Source of the DNA: Apium graveolens
Taxonomy: Eukaryota > Streptophyta > Magnoliopsida > Apiales > Apiaceae
Assembly (NCBI RefSeq): GCF_009905375.1
Contig: NC_133647.1
Coordinates: 47,984,506 to 48,048,505 of the forward strand
Length of the DNA stretch: 64,000 bases
Reading direction: 5' to 3'
The notes below the pieces were generated by a model that had not been told where the DNA came from, made no database searches, and saw only the letters and a program-made list of their open reading frames with translations. This document shows, one piece after another, positions 1 to 10,221 of the stretch; the stretch's first letter is position 1; every line of letters starts with the position of its first letter. Both the position numbers and the translations under genes were made by a program.

Positions 1-475
1 CATTTATATTGTTGAAATTTAAATGAGAGAGTTTCTTGTGCCAATTCCAGCTTTCTTCAATTGATGCTCTACTCATCAGACATATTACAGAACCATCAGT
101 ACTTGTTGAAAGCCTAGCTTCATAAATGTTACCACGCCTGTATCCTTTCAGAATAACTTTGCCTTTAGCTTTACTCACAACTTCACAGTGTTCTTCTAAG
201 AAATCAACATGATAACCTCTGTCACAGATTTGACTTATACTCAGCAGATTGTGTTTAAGTCCTGAGACCAGAGCTACTTCTTTAATGATGACATTCCCAA
301 GATTGATATTGCCATATCCCAATGTTTTTCCGATGTTGCCATCTCCATAAGAAACACTTGGGCCAGCTTTCTCCACAAAGTCTGATAGCAGGGCCTTATT
401 TCCAGTCATATGTCCTGAACATCCACTGTCCAGAACTAGGATATTTTTCTTGTTGCCCTGCAATCACAAAGACCA
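1..475 (-). pseudogene. Copia-A pol fragment: aspartic protease and pre-integrase region
   Basis: Translation on the minus strand, in the same frame as the upstream gag/linker, gives a protease active site read as LDSGCSGHMTG at about 400-435. It is followed by the typical copia stretch around YGDG and by the GAG-pre-integrase segment ending in ESWNWHKKLSHLNFNNI at the window edge. The protease would mature the Gag-Pol polyprotein; the integrase would follow off the left edge. Two in-frame stops, TAG at 476-478 and TGA at 464-466, separate it from the linker ORF, so no continuous Gag-Pol can be made without readthrough, splicing or repair. It matches the start of Copia-B pol at 39542 onward. 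Confidence 0.85.
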
Positions 476-1603
476 CTAATGATTAGTTTTAAGGACCCAG
501 ACTTGCTTGGATCCTTTGGCCTTATCAAGTTTGTTAACATTTGCAACGGGTTTAACATCAGAGTTTATGTTAACAATTTTCTTATCAGAACTTACACTAT
601 CAGACTTTGAATCAGAATTTACACTAGAAGAAATAATGGAAACTTTCTTCAAAGAAGGTTTTATTTGATAATAATCATAGTATAAACTATGATATTCCTT
701 ACAAGTATAAATGGAATGCCATAAACTACCACAATGAAAACAAGGATTTTGTGGTTTGTATCTAACTGACTGACTCTTAACTCCTGACTTTGAAGGTAAG
801 GAGTATATGTTCTTATTCTTCCTGCAACAAGAAGCCAGATGGTTAGAACTTCCATAGTTATGACACGTTTTCCTAGGAGCTTTAGGAACAGGCTTGTAAT
901 TATTGCTTTTATTCACACCTTCCTTTCCATTCCTATTTTTCCTAGGTGATTTTACCTTGTTTGTATTCTTAACATCTTTCAGCTTAGGCTTAAGCTGCTT
1001 CTTAGTCATTAAGCCTATGTTTACTTCAGCTGTCTTTTCCTGTTTTAGTTTGTCAGAAGTTAATTCCACTTTAACTTCTGATTTCTCATTATCAGACTTT
1101 ACAGTTACAAACTTAACAGGTTTTAACTTTGATTTTTGCTTAACAACTGGCCTAATTTCTACAGTTCCTTTATCATTCTTATCCTCTCCATAACCTAAGC
1201 CCTCTTTCCAATTTTCACTACTTAGCAAATTTTGAGTTGTTCTGCCAGAGTTAGTCCAAGTCCTGATAATCTCTCTTTCCTTTTCTAACTCAGTTTTTAG
1301 AGATTCATTCATTTTTAGCACTTCATCCCTAACATAAAAAGCATCATCTCTATCCTTCTGAGTTTGATGGAACATAACTAACTCTTTTTCTAAGAAATCA
1401 TTTCTTTTCTTAAAAGCAAGATTTTCAGAATTTAATCTTTCACATGTTAAAGTTTGATCTCTATAACTAACAAACATGGTTTTAAGATATCTTCTCAACT
1501 CATTAATATCATCAGTATGAAAAGCATAAGTAGTCTGAGGTACCTTTGTTTCAGCAGCTTCAGAACTGCTCTCAGCACTTTCTTTATCAGCATTTGCCAT
1601 CAA
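476..1603 (-). pseudogene. Copia-A gag C-terminal / linker region with coiled coil and Cys-rich motifs
   Basis: A 375-codon open stretch in the same frame as gag and pol, so it is the middle of one polyprotein. Residues about 25-115 are charged and heptad-like, consistent with a coiled coil. A Lys/Asn/Ser-rich basic stretch follows, then two Cys/His clusters, CHNYGSSNHLASC and CFHCGSLWHSIYTC, near residues 245-310. The second fits a CX2CX4HX4C-like knuckle; the first has Tyr where a Cys would be expected. The tail is Ser/Asp/Lys-rich. It is set off from gag by a TAA at 1622-1624 and from pol by TAG at 476-478. Its role is probably RNA binding or assembly, by position. Confidence 0.75.
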
Positions 1604-1621
1604 AGTATAGTTCTCCTCACT

Positions 1622-2797
1622 TTAAGAGTCTGAGGTGTCTATCCATCTTTTCTTCTTTGTGACCAGAGCCTTGCCTTTGTCACCCTTCACTTTCTTGCAA
1701 TCAGGAGATATGTGGCCTTTCTCACCACAGTTATAGCATTTGACATTGGTATAATCTCCTCTATCAGACTTTCCTCCTCTGCCCTCAGATCTTCTGAAAT
1801 TCTTTTTATCAAAACTTGTGCCTTTCCTGGAAAACTTTTTTCCCTTCCTGAACTTCCTGTATGCAATCTTTGTGATCCCTTTCACCATAAGAGCACACAG
1901 CTTCATCATCTCCTCATCAGCATCAGTCTCAGGCAGGCTTTCAGAATCTGAGTCATCATCACTTTCAGAACTTGATGACTCAGTAGCAGACTTTGTGAAA
2001 AGAGCTTTACCCTTGTCTTTCCTTGAGGTAGCTGCCTTGGGGGATTCTTCTTCAGCCTTAAGAGCAACTGTCCTTGACTTTCTTCTTTGTTCCATCTCAA
2101 GTTCATGAGTCTTGAGCATTCCATAAATTTCATCAAGAGTTGTTTCATCAAGATTGTAGTTGTCTCTTATTGTTGTTGCCTTCAAATCCCAGCATTCAGG
2201 AAGAGCTAACAGGAATTTAAGGTTTGAATCTTCAAGATCATACTCATTATTAACCAATGACAAATCATTCAAGAGTTTGACAAATCTATCATATAAATCA
2301 GTCAATAACTCATTAGCCTTTGAGTCAAAGTGTTCATACTCTTGAGTGAGTATTGTCTTCCTGTTCTTCTTAATTGTATCGGTTCTCTGACACCTTGTTT
2401 CCAGAGCATCCCATATCTCCTTAGCAGTCTTGCAGTTAATTACCCTGTTTGACATTACATTATCAATGGCACTATGCAGTAAGTGTCGTACCTTAGCATC
2501 CTTAGCAATTGATGCTATATCTTCAGCAGTATAATCATTCTTCTCCTTTGGTACGGTCTTTGCTGCTTCACCTGCAACTGCAACAGCGAGCTTGGTTGGT
2601 TTGTGAGGCCCTTCCTTGATTCTATCAAGATATTCTGGATCTGTTGCTTTCAGGAACATGGTCATCCTCACCTTCCATATGGGATATTCAGATGGTCTCA
2701 GTATGGGAACTCTGATGGTCTCATACCGACTTTGAATTTGTGTCTTTGGTGGTTCTTCAGTTTTGGTAGGCTTAGTTGGAGATTCTGTGTCAGACAT
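1622..2797 (-). pseudogene. gag: Copia-A gag (UBN2-type) with CCHC zinc knuckle
   Basis: A 391-codon ORF starting at an ATG 42 bp inside the primer-binding site. Residues ~30-240 look like the UBN2/Retrotran_gag_2 capsid domain of plant copia elements, with the expected segment around KEIWDALETRCQ. An acidic Ser-rich stretch (~270-295) and a basic region precede a classic CX2CX4HX4C knuckle, CYNCGEKGHISPDC, near residue 356. Gag forms the virus-like particle and packages the element RNA. It stops at TAA (1622-1624), after which the same frame reopens into the linker. The simplest reading is a single nonsense mutation in a formerly continuous Gag-Pol. Confidence 0.9.
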
Positions 2798-2838
2798 GAT
2801 TGTGTTTGGATCTTTAACTGTATGTGCGTTAACAGATA

Positions 2839-2851
2839 GGCTCTGATACCA
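2839..2851 (-). promoter_or_regulatory. Copia-A primer-binding site (tRNA-iMet type)
   Basis: On the minus strand the sequence TGGTATCAGAGCC begins two bases after the LTR end. This is the standard initiator-Met tRNA complement of plant copia and many Tekay/Del elements. Confidence 0.9.
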
Positions 2852-2853
2852 CT

Positions 2854-3444
2854 TGATAGGTCACACACACTGTAGAGGGGGTGAATACAGTGTAAAGTAC
2901 AATCAAATCAAACTTTAATATCTCAAGTAACAGAAAACAAACTTTATTAAAACAATAAACTCTGTTACAGTATGGAACTGTTACCTCTCAGTGATGAACA
3001 AATATCACGAGAGCTGCTAGGGTTACTACGAATAATCTTCTCGAATATGATAACACTTATAGTGTAAACCCTATGTCTGTGTTTATATACTACACGGTTA
3101 CAAGATAATTACTAATTGATATGGAATATAATTCTGCTTCCTAAAATATATCAATCAGATATCTTTTCTTCCAAGTATTCTATTCTTCATAGAATTCCTT
3201 CTTCATGCATATCTCTTCTTATGCTTATCTCGATCTTCTTTCCTTTAATCAGCTATTGTCTTTATATGAATGTACTTCAGCACTTAAGTTCTGATATCCA
3301 TCTTCTGATGATTATCTCCTGATAATATAAATACCGATATCCTTAAGTCCTGACTTCCAGTAAGTACTGATTTATCCTGTTTAAGTAAATCTGAAAACTA
3401 AACATAAATTACATTAGCCATGACATTATCAAATATATCCAACA
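2854..3444 (-). repeat. Copia-A 5' LTR (591 bp)
   Basis: On the minus strand it starts TGTTGGATATATTTG and ends CCTATCA, directly followed by the primer-binding site. A TATA-like GTATATAAA lies at 3082-3090. The matching LTR in Copia-B is 46786-47352, with the same start, the same GGACTTACTGGAAGTCAG block and the same end apart from one base. Confidence 0.88.
3082..3090 (-). promoter_or_regulatory. TATA box of Copia-A LTR promoter
   Basis: GTATATAAA on the minus strand, inside the LTR and upstream of the expected R region. The corresponding TATATAAA is conserved in the Copia-B LTR at 47119-47126. Confidence 0.6.
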
Positions 3445-3449
3445 GAAAC
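3445..3449. repeat. Target-site duplication GAAAC (left copy)
   Basis: GAAAC sits between the Copia-A LTR end and the Gyp-1 LTR. An identical GAAAC follows the other Gyp-1 LTR at 39537-39541, where it is part of Copia-B pol. Confidence 0.9.
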
Positions 3450-4019
3450 TGTTATGTATTAAAACCTAAGATATATAATTGCTGTATTTATTACTAAAGA
3501 ACGTGAGCTTCGAGGTTCGATTTGACTGCTCTTATGTTTCTTGACTCAATCTGCTTTAACAAGATGCCTACGTACCTTGCTGTATGCCAAAGATCAAGTC
3601 AAAAAACGTAGTTCTAATTTGTGGGGTGAGGCCCCTTATATAGATGTTGATGGTCCTTGAATTGGACTTGGTATAGGAGACTTGGTAGCCAAGTCTCAGA
3701 ATTACAATGGACTTTAGAGTCCTAAATAGTAGGACATTGATTCCTTATCCTTCTAGGTCCCTTAGAGGTTAATCTGCAAGGACTTATGTCCTTATTGGGA
3801 CTCTTCTCAATAGCTGATTTTTGCCTTATTAATTAATTTTGAAATTAATTAATATTCAGGGTTTTTGGGCTTTCTTTGTTCCATCAGGCCTGATCTGGTC
3901 CATCAGGCCTGATCAATCTGTTACCCTTTTTGCTCTGAATATCATACATCTTCTTATTGGGCCTAACAGCCCAAATATAATAATTAATTTACATAATCAG
4001 GATTTATTAATCCCTATCA
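3450..4019 (-). repeat. Gyp-1 3' LTR (570 bp)
   Basis: TGTTATGTATTAAAACC ... TTAATCCCTATCA on the plus strand. It aligns end to end with 38967-39536. Both copies keep a TATA-like CTATATAAGG on the minus strand (here about 3634-3643). Confidence 0.93.
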
Positions 4020-4037
4020 TTTTCCCCCCAACTTTTG
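4020..4037 (-). promoter_or_regulatory. Gyp-1 polypurine tract
   Basis: On the minus strand the run AAAAGTTGGGGGGAAAA abuts the start of the 3' LTR, the expected plus-strand priming site for reverse transcription. Confidence 0.8.
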
Positions 4038-4299
4038 GGAAACCGTATAAGATTTCGCAAAAGTTAAGTTCATTCATTCCCTTACAGGGTATCGTTTTGC
4101 GTAAAGTGTGGAGCGACCTACACGTTTACAACGATTCTCCTTGTGCACGGCTTCAGGATCGTTTAAAACCTTCCTTTTTATTTTTTTACCTTTTCCCTAT
4201 TTTTAGGAATTTTCTGGTATTTCTCAGGAATTGTCCCTTTATTTCCGAGATTTTTTCCAAATTTTCTGCAATTTTTCACAAATATTTTTCAATTTTCAG

Positions 4300-4560
4300 C
4301 CCTTTTTCGACCAGGATCCTAGTCGAAATTTCGACCTGGATCCTAGTCGAATTTTGGGCCAGCCTTTCAATCCGGGTCGAAGGATTTCGACTAAGATCCA
4401 CGACCTGGATTTCGACCAGGATCCTAGTCGAATCTTCGACCTGGATTTTGGTCGAAATTTGTGTCTTTCTTTGCTTCCTGGTCATAAAGTTTCGACTAGT
4501 ATTTATGACCTGGATTTCGACCAGGATCCTAGTCGAACCTTTGACCTAGATCTTAGTCAA
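4300..4560. repeat. Array of near-palindromic TCGACC...GGTCGA units
   Basis: Units of the type TTCGACCAGGATCCTAGTCG recur at least six times with variants (around 4305, 4330, 4415, 4435, 4515 and 4535). Each unit is almost its own reverse complement around a central GGATCC. The array lies in the Gyp-1 3' region, upstream of the antisense gene promoter. It keeps ORFs open on both strands by repetition; those ORFs do not look like proteins. Confidence 0.75.
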
Positions 4561-4684
4561 GTTTTCTGTGCTAATCTTTGAAAAATATTGTGCTTGATTT
4601 AGGAATCCGACCCCAATCCTGGTCTTATTTACCTGGCTTCTCTACCTCAATCCTGTTATTTTTTACCCGTAATTTTCGGGTGTC

Positions 4685-4815
4685 TGTTCGAAAGAATTCG
4701 AATAGAATTCACGACCTGGAATATTACCTCAATCCTGGTCTTTTTTACTCATGATTTTTGGGCACCTGTTCGAAAGAACTCGAATAGAATTCACGACCTG
4801 GAATTCGACTTCAAA
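4685..4815. repeat. Two-copy ~83-bp direct repeat
   Basis: The block containing GTTCGAAAGAATTCGAATAG followed by AATTCACGACCTGGAAT occurs near 4686 and again near 4769 with one change (AACTCG for AATTCG). It sits downstream of the TCGACC array. Confidence 0.65.
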
Positions 4816-4864
4816 CCTGGTCTGTATTGGGCTTCGTCCTAATTCAATTTGGATTTGTTTGGGC

Positions 4865-5035
4865 CTTCTCTTTTTAGGGCTTTGATTTGGGCATGTATTC
4901 TTCTAAATCCTAATTGGATTTGGGCCTTCTGTTTTTCCAAATCCTAATTGGATTTGGGCCTTCTGTTTTTCCAAATCCTAATTGGATTTCGGCCTTCTAT
5001 TTTTCCAAATCCTAAATTGGATTTGGGCCTCCCAT
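4865..5035. repeat. Short tandem repeats of CCAAATCCTAATTGGATTTG type
   Basis: About four copies of a ~40-bp unit (CCAAATCCTAATTGGATTTG plus GGCCTTCTGTTTTT) run through this interval. The CCAAATCC/GGATTTGG core can pair with itself. The whole 4020-5230 interval holds no credible protein gene; it looks like a repeat-rich upstream region for the antisense gene. Confidence 0.7.
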
Positions 5036-5230
5036 TGGGCCTCTTCCATATTAATCTAGAATTTAATATATTAAAATACCTTCTTTAGTATTCTCTAGAA
5101 TTCTCGGGAATTTTCATTTATTTCCTTTGGAATTCCTTGGAGTATTCTAAAATGTTCCATTTCTGGGCTTTCTTCTTTGGGCCTTTAATCTTACTGGGCT
5201 TTTTTGTCCCTTCGACTTCACTTTTTTTTC

Positions 5231-5240
5231 TATATAAAGG
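5231..5240 (+). promoter_or_regulatory. TATA box of the Gyp-1 antisense gene
   Basis: TATATAAAGG, about 30 bp upstream of a CT-rich stretch that would hold the transcription start (about 5262-5280), followed by a plausible 5' UTR and a 5' UTR intron. It is opposite in direction to Gyp-1 gag-pol. Confidence 0.55.
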
Positions 5241-5396
5241 AGTGAGTAGAGTCTGTTGCTCCTCACTTTCTCATTTCTAAATTCTCATTCTTTTTTCTTC
5301 TATTAAGGATCTCAGAGAAATAAATGTAGGTCGGAGTATTTTGAGCCCCAAAGCCTCCATTTAGCAAGCCAACCTCTTTTAGCAGCATTACTTCAG

Positions 5397-5479
5397 GTAA
5401 ACACTTTTCCCTTTTTCTTCTTGTGCTCATTTTTGCATAGTTTGCGTTTAAAATTATCTTCTTATGTGCCCTTTTTCAG
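5397..5479 (+). other. 5' UTR intron of the antisense gene
   Basis: CAG|GTAAAC donor and a pyrimidine-rich CCCTTTTTCAG acceptor; the ATG of the coding region starts immediately after the acceptor AG. Length 83 bp. Confidence 0.6.
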
Positions 5480-7499
5480 ATGGCTGATAAGAAAATGACT
5501 CGTTTGGCCAAGATGAACGTGGCCAGAAAGTCCAATGAATTCCCCATTCGATCAAGGTACACTTTCTTGATTGATATGATCAACACCCCAGGGGACGAGT
5601 ACCCGTCTGATGTGCATTTAGACGCGCACGACCATATCAGTGTCTTGCGGGATCCAAAAGAGCTGGACAAGTTGAGTGGTTGTTTCAAAATCAAGCAACT
5701 TTTCAAGCTAGTTCTTGCGGGTCCGGCTGACAGGGCCTGTCAGTGGAGGAAGGACGCACTATGTGTCTACAGGGACACTCTAAGGGAAGGTATCAGACTC
5801 CCCTTTTACCCATTTATCCATATTTTGCTACCTGATGTGGGCATCAGCCCTTGCCAACTCCCTCCTAACTCTTGGAGGTTGATTCTGTGCAACCTGTCGT
5901 AATGCGCCAAGCACAATGTCCCTACCTCGATTGCTGATTTTAGAAAGATTTTTCAGTTCAAGAACAGTCCTAACAAGAATCCGGGGTGGGTTTCTTTGAA
6001 CCAGCGCCCAGCCGTTCCCCACATAGTGAACGGGAAGTCCATCCCTGACAACAATTTGGGGAGGAAGAAAGATTTTATGTACGTCCTTTGGGAGGGTGAC
6101 GATTGGGGCACCCTATTTCGTTCATCTTTTGGGCTAGCCGTAGATGGGAGCCCTAATGATATAGTTTTATCTGAGGAGGAGACCAGAGCTTTCAACCTCC
6201 TTACTCAAGATAATGGGACTTCCCACTCTTGGGATCTTATCAGGGAGACCGTTCTTGTAGAACGTGGCCTTTCTCCCTTTCCTAAAAAGAGTATGTTTCC
6301 TTCCTTCTCTAGTTGTCTTTATTTCTTCCACCTTTTACTTTGCTAATTTCTCAACTCTCTTATCTTATTTGTTGTAGTGGCTGAGAAGATTGAGGAGGCT
6401 ACAAAGCCTAAAGACCTGGAAATGACCAGGATGAAGCGTGCTGGAAAGGTCTTCAAAGACCCGCGCCTCGGGGATCGTTTCCCGGAGTTCCCGCTCCAGG
6501 CGAAGAAACCAGGCGAGGAAGGCCCCAGCCAACTTTTATGTGCTAAACAAAAACCAGGGGCTTTCTTCCAACCCGTTTGGGGAACCGGGGCAAGGATTCA
6601 ATTGTTGGCAACACAACACTTGCCAAGGAATGGTCCATCCATTCATTTCCCCGGTTGACTATCATGACCTTGTCCTTCAACAGGACTTAGAGGCTAATGA
6701 GCTTTTCGGAGCTCAGGCTTTGGCGACGATACGTCTTTCTCTTTTGGCATTCATAGCTTTTTGCCGTAATTTTTCTCATTTCTCATTTTTGCTTTGTATC
6801 TTGTAGGCGAATGTCCATTTTTAAGGGGCGATTCACCAAGCCAAGGCTTGGAAAGTTGGCCTAGAGGATGCAAACAAGAAGCTGGAGGAGGCCAACCAGA
6901 GGATAGAGGCTCTTGAATCCCAACTTGCCTCATCAACTTCTGACCTTGAAACGGCCCGGGCTGAGAATGTTATCCTCAAGGCTCAAAAAGACAAAGCTTT
7001 TGACGGATGGATGGATACTCAGGAATTTAAAGATTTAATGGTGGAGCATGACGCCCTCTTACATCCAGTCAGCTATAAAGAAGGCTGGGACGCTGCTGTG
7101 GAGGCTATCCAGGAAGAATTTCCTGAGGTTCTTGAACAATCTCCTTTCCCCTGCCCTGTGAAGGTCCCAGCACTCGGGGATATTGCAAATAAGCTCGTCG
7201 ATCTGATTAAGGACGGCCCATCGGGGAGTCAAGGCCAAGGCCAAAAAAGGAAGGAGCCTGAATCTAGCTCTGAAGAGGAGGAGTCTTCTTCTGAGGAGGA
7301 GCCTGAGCCCATTATAAAGAAGACCAGGGTAGAAGAGCCTCCAAAGCCAGCGTCTTCTGTGACCTCCAAGGCGTCCGAGGATAGTTCCGAGGGAACCTCT
7401 GCGGAGACTTCCGAAGAGACATCCGAGGGACCGACTGGAGAGACATCCGAGGAGACCTCGGATAGTGGTTCCGAAGAATCTGAGCCTTCCAAGGCCTAA
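5480..7499 (+). pseudogene. Gyp-1 antisense ORF: 'putative gypsy type transposon' (PF04195-like) N-domain, coiled coil, acidic tail
   Basis: Exon-like blocks 5480-6290, 6378-6728 and 6807-7499 join in consistent phases. The intron 6291-6377 has a GT...AG and splits an ATG codon (A|TG). The intron 6729-6806 ends in TTGTAG but its donor reads ATACGT, as if GT had mutated. The N-terminal ~140 residues resemble the domain annotated in databases as putative gypsy-type transposon (from memory). Exon 4 encodes a heptad-rich coiled coil (~6835-7010) and ends in a Ser/Glu-rich acidic tail with a basic KKTR patch. Nonsense codons at 5900-5902 (TAA) and 6822-6824 (TAA) and a frameshift within 6440-6655 break it. 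Antisense ORFs in this position are known in Tat-lineage elements; their role is unknown. Confidence 0.75.
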
Positions 7500-7841
7500 G
7501 TTTTATGTATTTCTTCTTTTTTAGACAATATTTGAACTTTGTAATTGACTTTTATTATTTTCAGTTGTATTTGCCCAAGCATCATCGTATTTTTTCTGAT
7601 TTTTCAAACTCAAGTTTATAACTTGGTTTTATCCTTCACAGTGCATCAATATAATAGGCTAAGATTAAGTCGAACGCTTTTTATTATAACTTGGTATTCT
7701 TGATACCTTACATGAAATGGGTTCAACCCTGATAAAATCTAAAACATATCTTCTATATAAAAAATCCTAAGCAAGCAAAGCTTCAAGGTGCTTTTAAACC
7801 TACTTGTCACTCTGACAAGTGAGAATCGTACTTTAACTGTT
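7500..7841. other. Convergent 3' spacer between antisense gene and Gyp-1 pol
   Basis: About 340 bp of AT-rich sequence between the stop of the antisense gene (7497-7499) and the stop of Gyp-1 pol on the other strand (TAG at 7842-7844). Polyadenylation of the antisense transcript probably occurs here. No other gene seen. Confidence 0.6.
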
Positions 7842-8438
7842 CTACACATAGTAAACCTTCAGGTTTTGGGCATGCCAAGTTCTCGGGACTTCAAAACCAT
7901 CCATAGTTTCCAGCTTGTAGGTTCCTCTACCCTGAACGCTCTTGACTTTGTATGGCCCTTCCCAATTTGGGGCAAGTTTCCCTTTCTACCCTACTCTAGA
8001 AGCTTCCACTTTCCTCAAGACTAAGTCACCTTGTTTGAAAAACCTTTCTTTAACCCTTAGGTTATAGTAGAATTAAGCTTTTTTCTGATATTCCACTATC
8101 TTCGCATGTGCCTCATCTCGTACTTCATCAATTAGATCCAGGGCTAACCTTTGCCCTTCTTCATTTTCCTCTGCATTGAAAGCTTGAATCCTGGGGGAGG
8201 AATGTGATATCTCTACAAGAACAACTGCTTCTGCACCATATGCTAACATGAAGGGAGTTGCTCCAGTCATGACTCTACAGGTAGTCCTATAGGCCCATAG
8301 TATTGGGAGTATTTCATCCACCCAGTTATTCCTTGACTTCTCGATCCTCTTCTTTAGTCCATCCAGGATTATTCGATTCGCCACTTCCGCTTTCCCATTA
8401 GCTTGCGGGTGAGCCACAAAGGTGAATCGTAACTCAAT
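7842..8438 (-). pseudogene. Gyp-1 integrase, C-terminal half
   Basis: On the minus strand the frame entering from the Gyp-2 boundary reads IELRFTFVAHPQANGKAEVAN, the integrase core segment holding the catalytic Glu, then WAYRTT and the tail GDLVLRKVEASRVG, ending at TAG 7842-7844. Two internal stops occur, TAA at 8073-8075 and a TAG near 7990. The N-terminal half is 33604-34140. If the Gyp-2 insertion and one target copy are removed, the codon across the junction is restored, confirming that this was one gene. Confidence 0.88.
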
Positions 8439-8443
8439 TTTAT
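8439..8443. repeat. Gyp-2 target-site duplication (TTTAT, left copy)
   Basis: TTTAT here and TTCAT at 33599-33603, one mismatch. Using TTCAT restores the Gyp-1 integrase reading frame, so the left copy carries the mutation. Confidence 0.8.
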
Positions 8444-10221
8444 TGTAACACCCCCAGATCCGGGGTCGGGGATCCGGGTTGTCACGAGATCCATTTCCCT
8501 TAATAACACCCAATCTTAATACACAATCAACTACTCTGTACTGTGACCCCACAATAAACACACACCACATGTTATAGTCTCAGAGATGAACATCCACAAA
8601 TAATCACAAGTCGTTTTATTCCACAATTATAAGTCAATACACCTTAAAAGAGTTCTGAATAAATTTACATTTCTTTGCCATTATTACAATTCATAAGTAT
8701 ACATAAATCTGGTACATCAAAAGTTGAAGCCTAGTCTATTGGTAGTTCCCTACCTCAGCTACAGTGACTTCAATGCCTATAGGAAGCTGCGGAACGCTTC
8801 CTATCCGCTCGCGAATTGGGAGCTTGGTCCTGTTCATCTTATCTATCTGATGTTGTGTGATGAAAGAAGAAAGCAAGGGTGAGCAGCAAGCCCACCAAAA
8901 TAATATGTATAATGATTAACAATATATGAGTCAACTCATAATACTCATGAAAGTCTTGGTCAAAAGAAATGAACCAAGTTGATAACTTAATGCGATGAAG
9001 TCGCAAAATATTCAATATATATATATATACATAGATACTTTTCAAAATATTGGAAGTCCTCTTCCATGCATAATATACACAAAGTCCCAGTGTATAACTG
9101 TATATAAAAAAAAATATCGTTGCAAGGTGATCTCATATATCTAACCTTGTCTCAACGTTTTTCTGAGAATCTTTGTCATGCATAAGACAATTATTAATTA
9201 GATATAAGTTTAAAAGATGAGGTTACCAAATACCCCAATATACTTATATCTTTCCCAAATACTACTTGAACTACCACCGTTCAAGTTATAATCAGTTTTA
9301 AGAAAACATCCCATAGATGAGACCACAAGTTAAGACTTGAATAGATTCAATCTTTGAAATATTATTGAATGAAAAGGTTATGAGATACTTTATTTAATCC
9401 CGATATATGTATATCCACATATATACCTCTTTAAACATTTCCTGGAACCTCTGTTATGTAAAGTATGAACAGAGTTTGAAACATCCAATGAATTTTGGAA
9501 AGGAAAAGAATTTTGGCATAAACCCGATATCTCGCTGATCAGGCAAAGATACCAATAAGTAACCTTTTCTACTGTAGATGGATGAATTCCTCACCGGTCA
9601 TCACCCTGGCCGCATTAGGACCTCGCGCTAGACCGTACCCCGGCCCCTCACGCGTTGATGGACTGCCACCCAGCCACTTACACAATAATAGACCGTACCC
9701 CGGCCTGTCGCTTATGCCGACTCAATGAGATGGGCTTACTTCCCGAACGTTGGGCAAGTAATCAATTCATTTACCAAATCTGCAACCTCGTTGCGAATAT
9801 AAAACACACCACAGAGCCGGATTCCCCAGGTTTTGAGCGAGTATTTAAATCCCCTTTAAAAAGGAAGATCTTAAATATAAAAATGAGTTTTGGGATCCGC
9901 TTTGACTTTAAAAATAATTTTGAAGACTCGAAAACACTTTAAAGAGTGTTTGGAGTAAAGCTGATTTAATGAAGTAAATCAGTCCCCAGAATATTTAGAA
10001 AATGACTGAATATTATTATTTAAATACTATTCCCATAAAGAATAATCTTTATAAAAATAATTGAAGTAGAAATATTAAAACTTATACTTGAAACGAGTAT
10101 TAAATAACCAAAGATATACTTATATGAAAGTATTATCTTTATTTGAATAATCGAAAATAAGTTTGATTATTAACACCTTATTCTTTAATAAAATAAAGAA
10201 TATATTTCAGCAAATAATCGG

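Larger units (their letters stand above)
1..3444 (-). mobile_element. Copia-A: SIRE/Maximus-like Ty1/copia retrotransposon, 5' part (runs off left edge)
   Basis: Reading leftward on the minus strand, a 591-bp LTR, an initiator-Met-type primer-binding site, gag with a zinc knuckle, a linker and the start of pol (protease, pre-integrase) follow in the usual copia order. The rest of pol and the 3' LTR lie left of the window. Pol similarity to SIRE-type elements is judged from memory. Copia-B at 39537-47352 is the same family in the opposite orientation: the pre-integrase regions match closely. The LTR end at 3444 is followed directly by the 5-bp GAAAC and then by Gyp-1. Confidence 0.9.

Noticed and set aside
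3839..4581. Long plus-strand ORFs over 3839-4581 and a minus-strand ORF at 4276-4485
   Set aside because: They start in the Gyp-1 LTR and stay open through the TCGACC repeat array on both strands; the peptide is a repeat artefact.
7229..7492. Minus-strand Ser-rich ORF opposite the acidic tail of the antisense gene
   Set aside because: Shadow of the GAG/GAA-rich exon 4 on the other strand.
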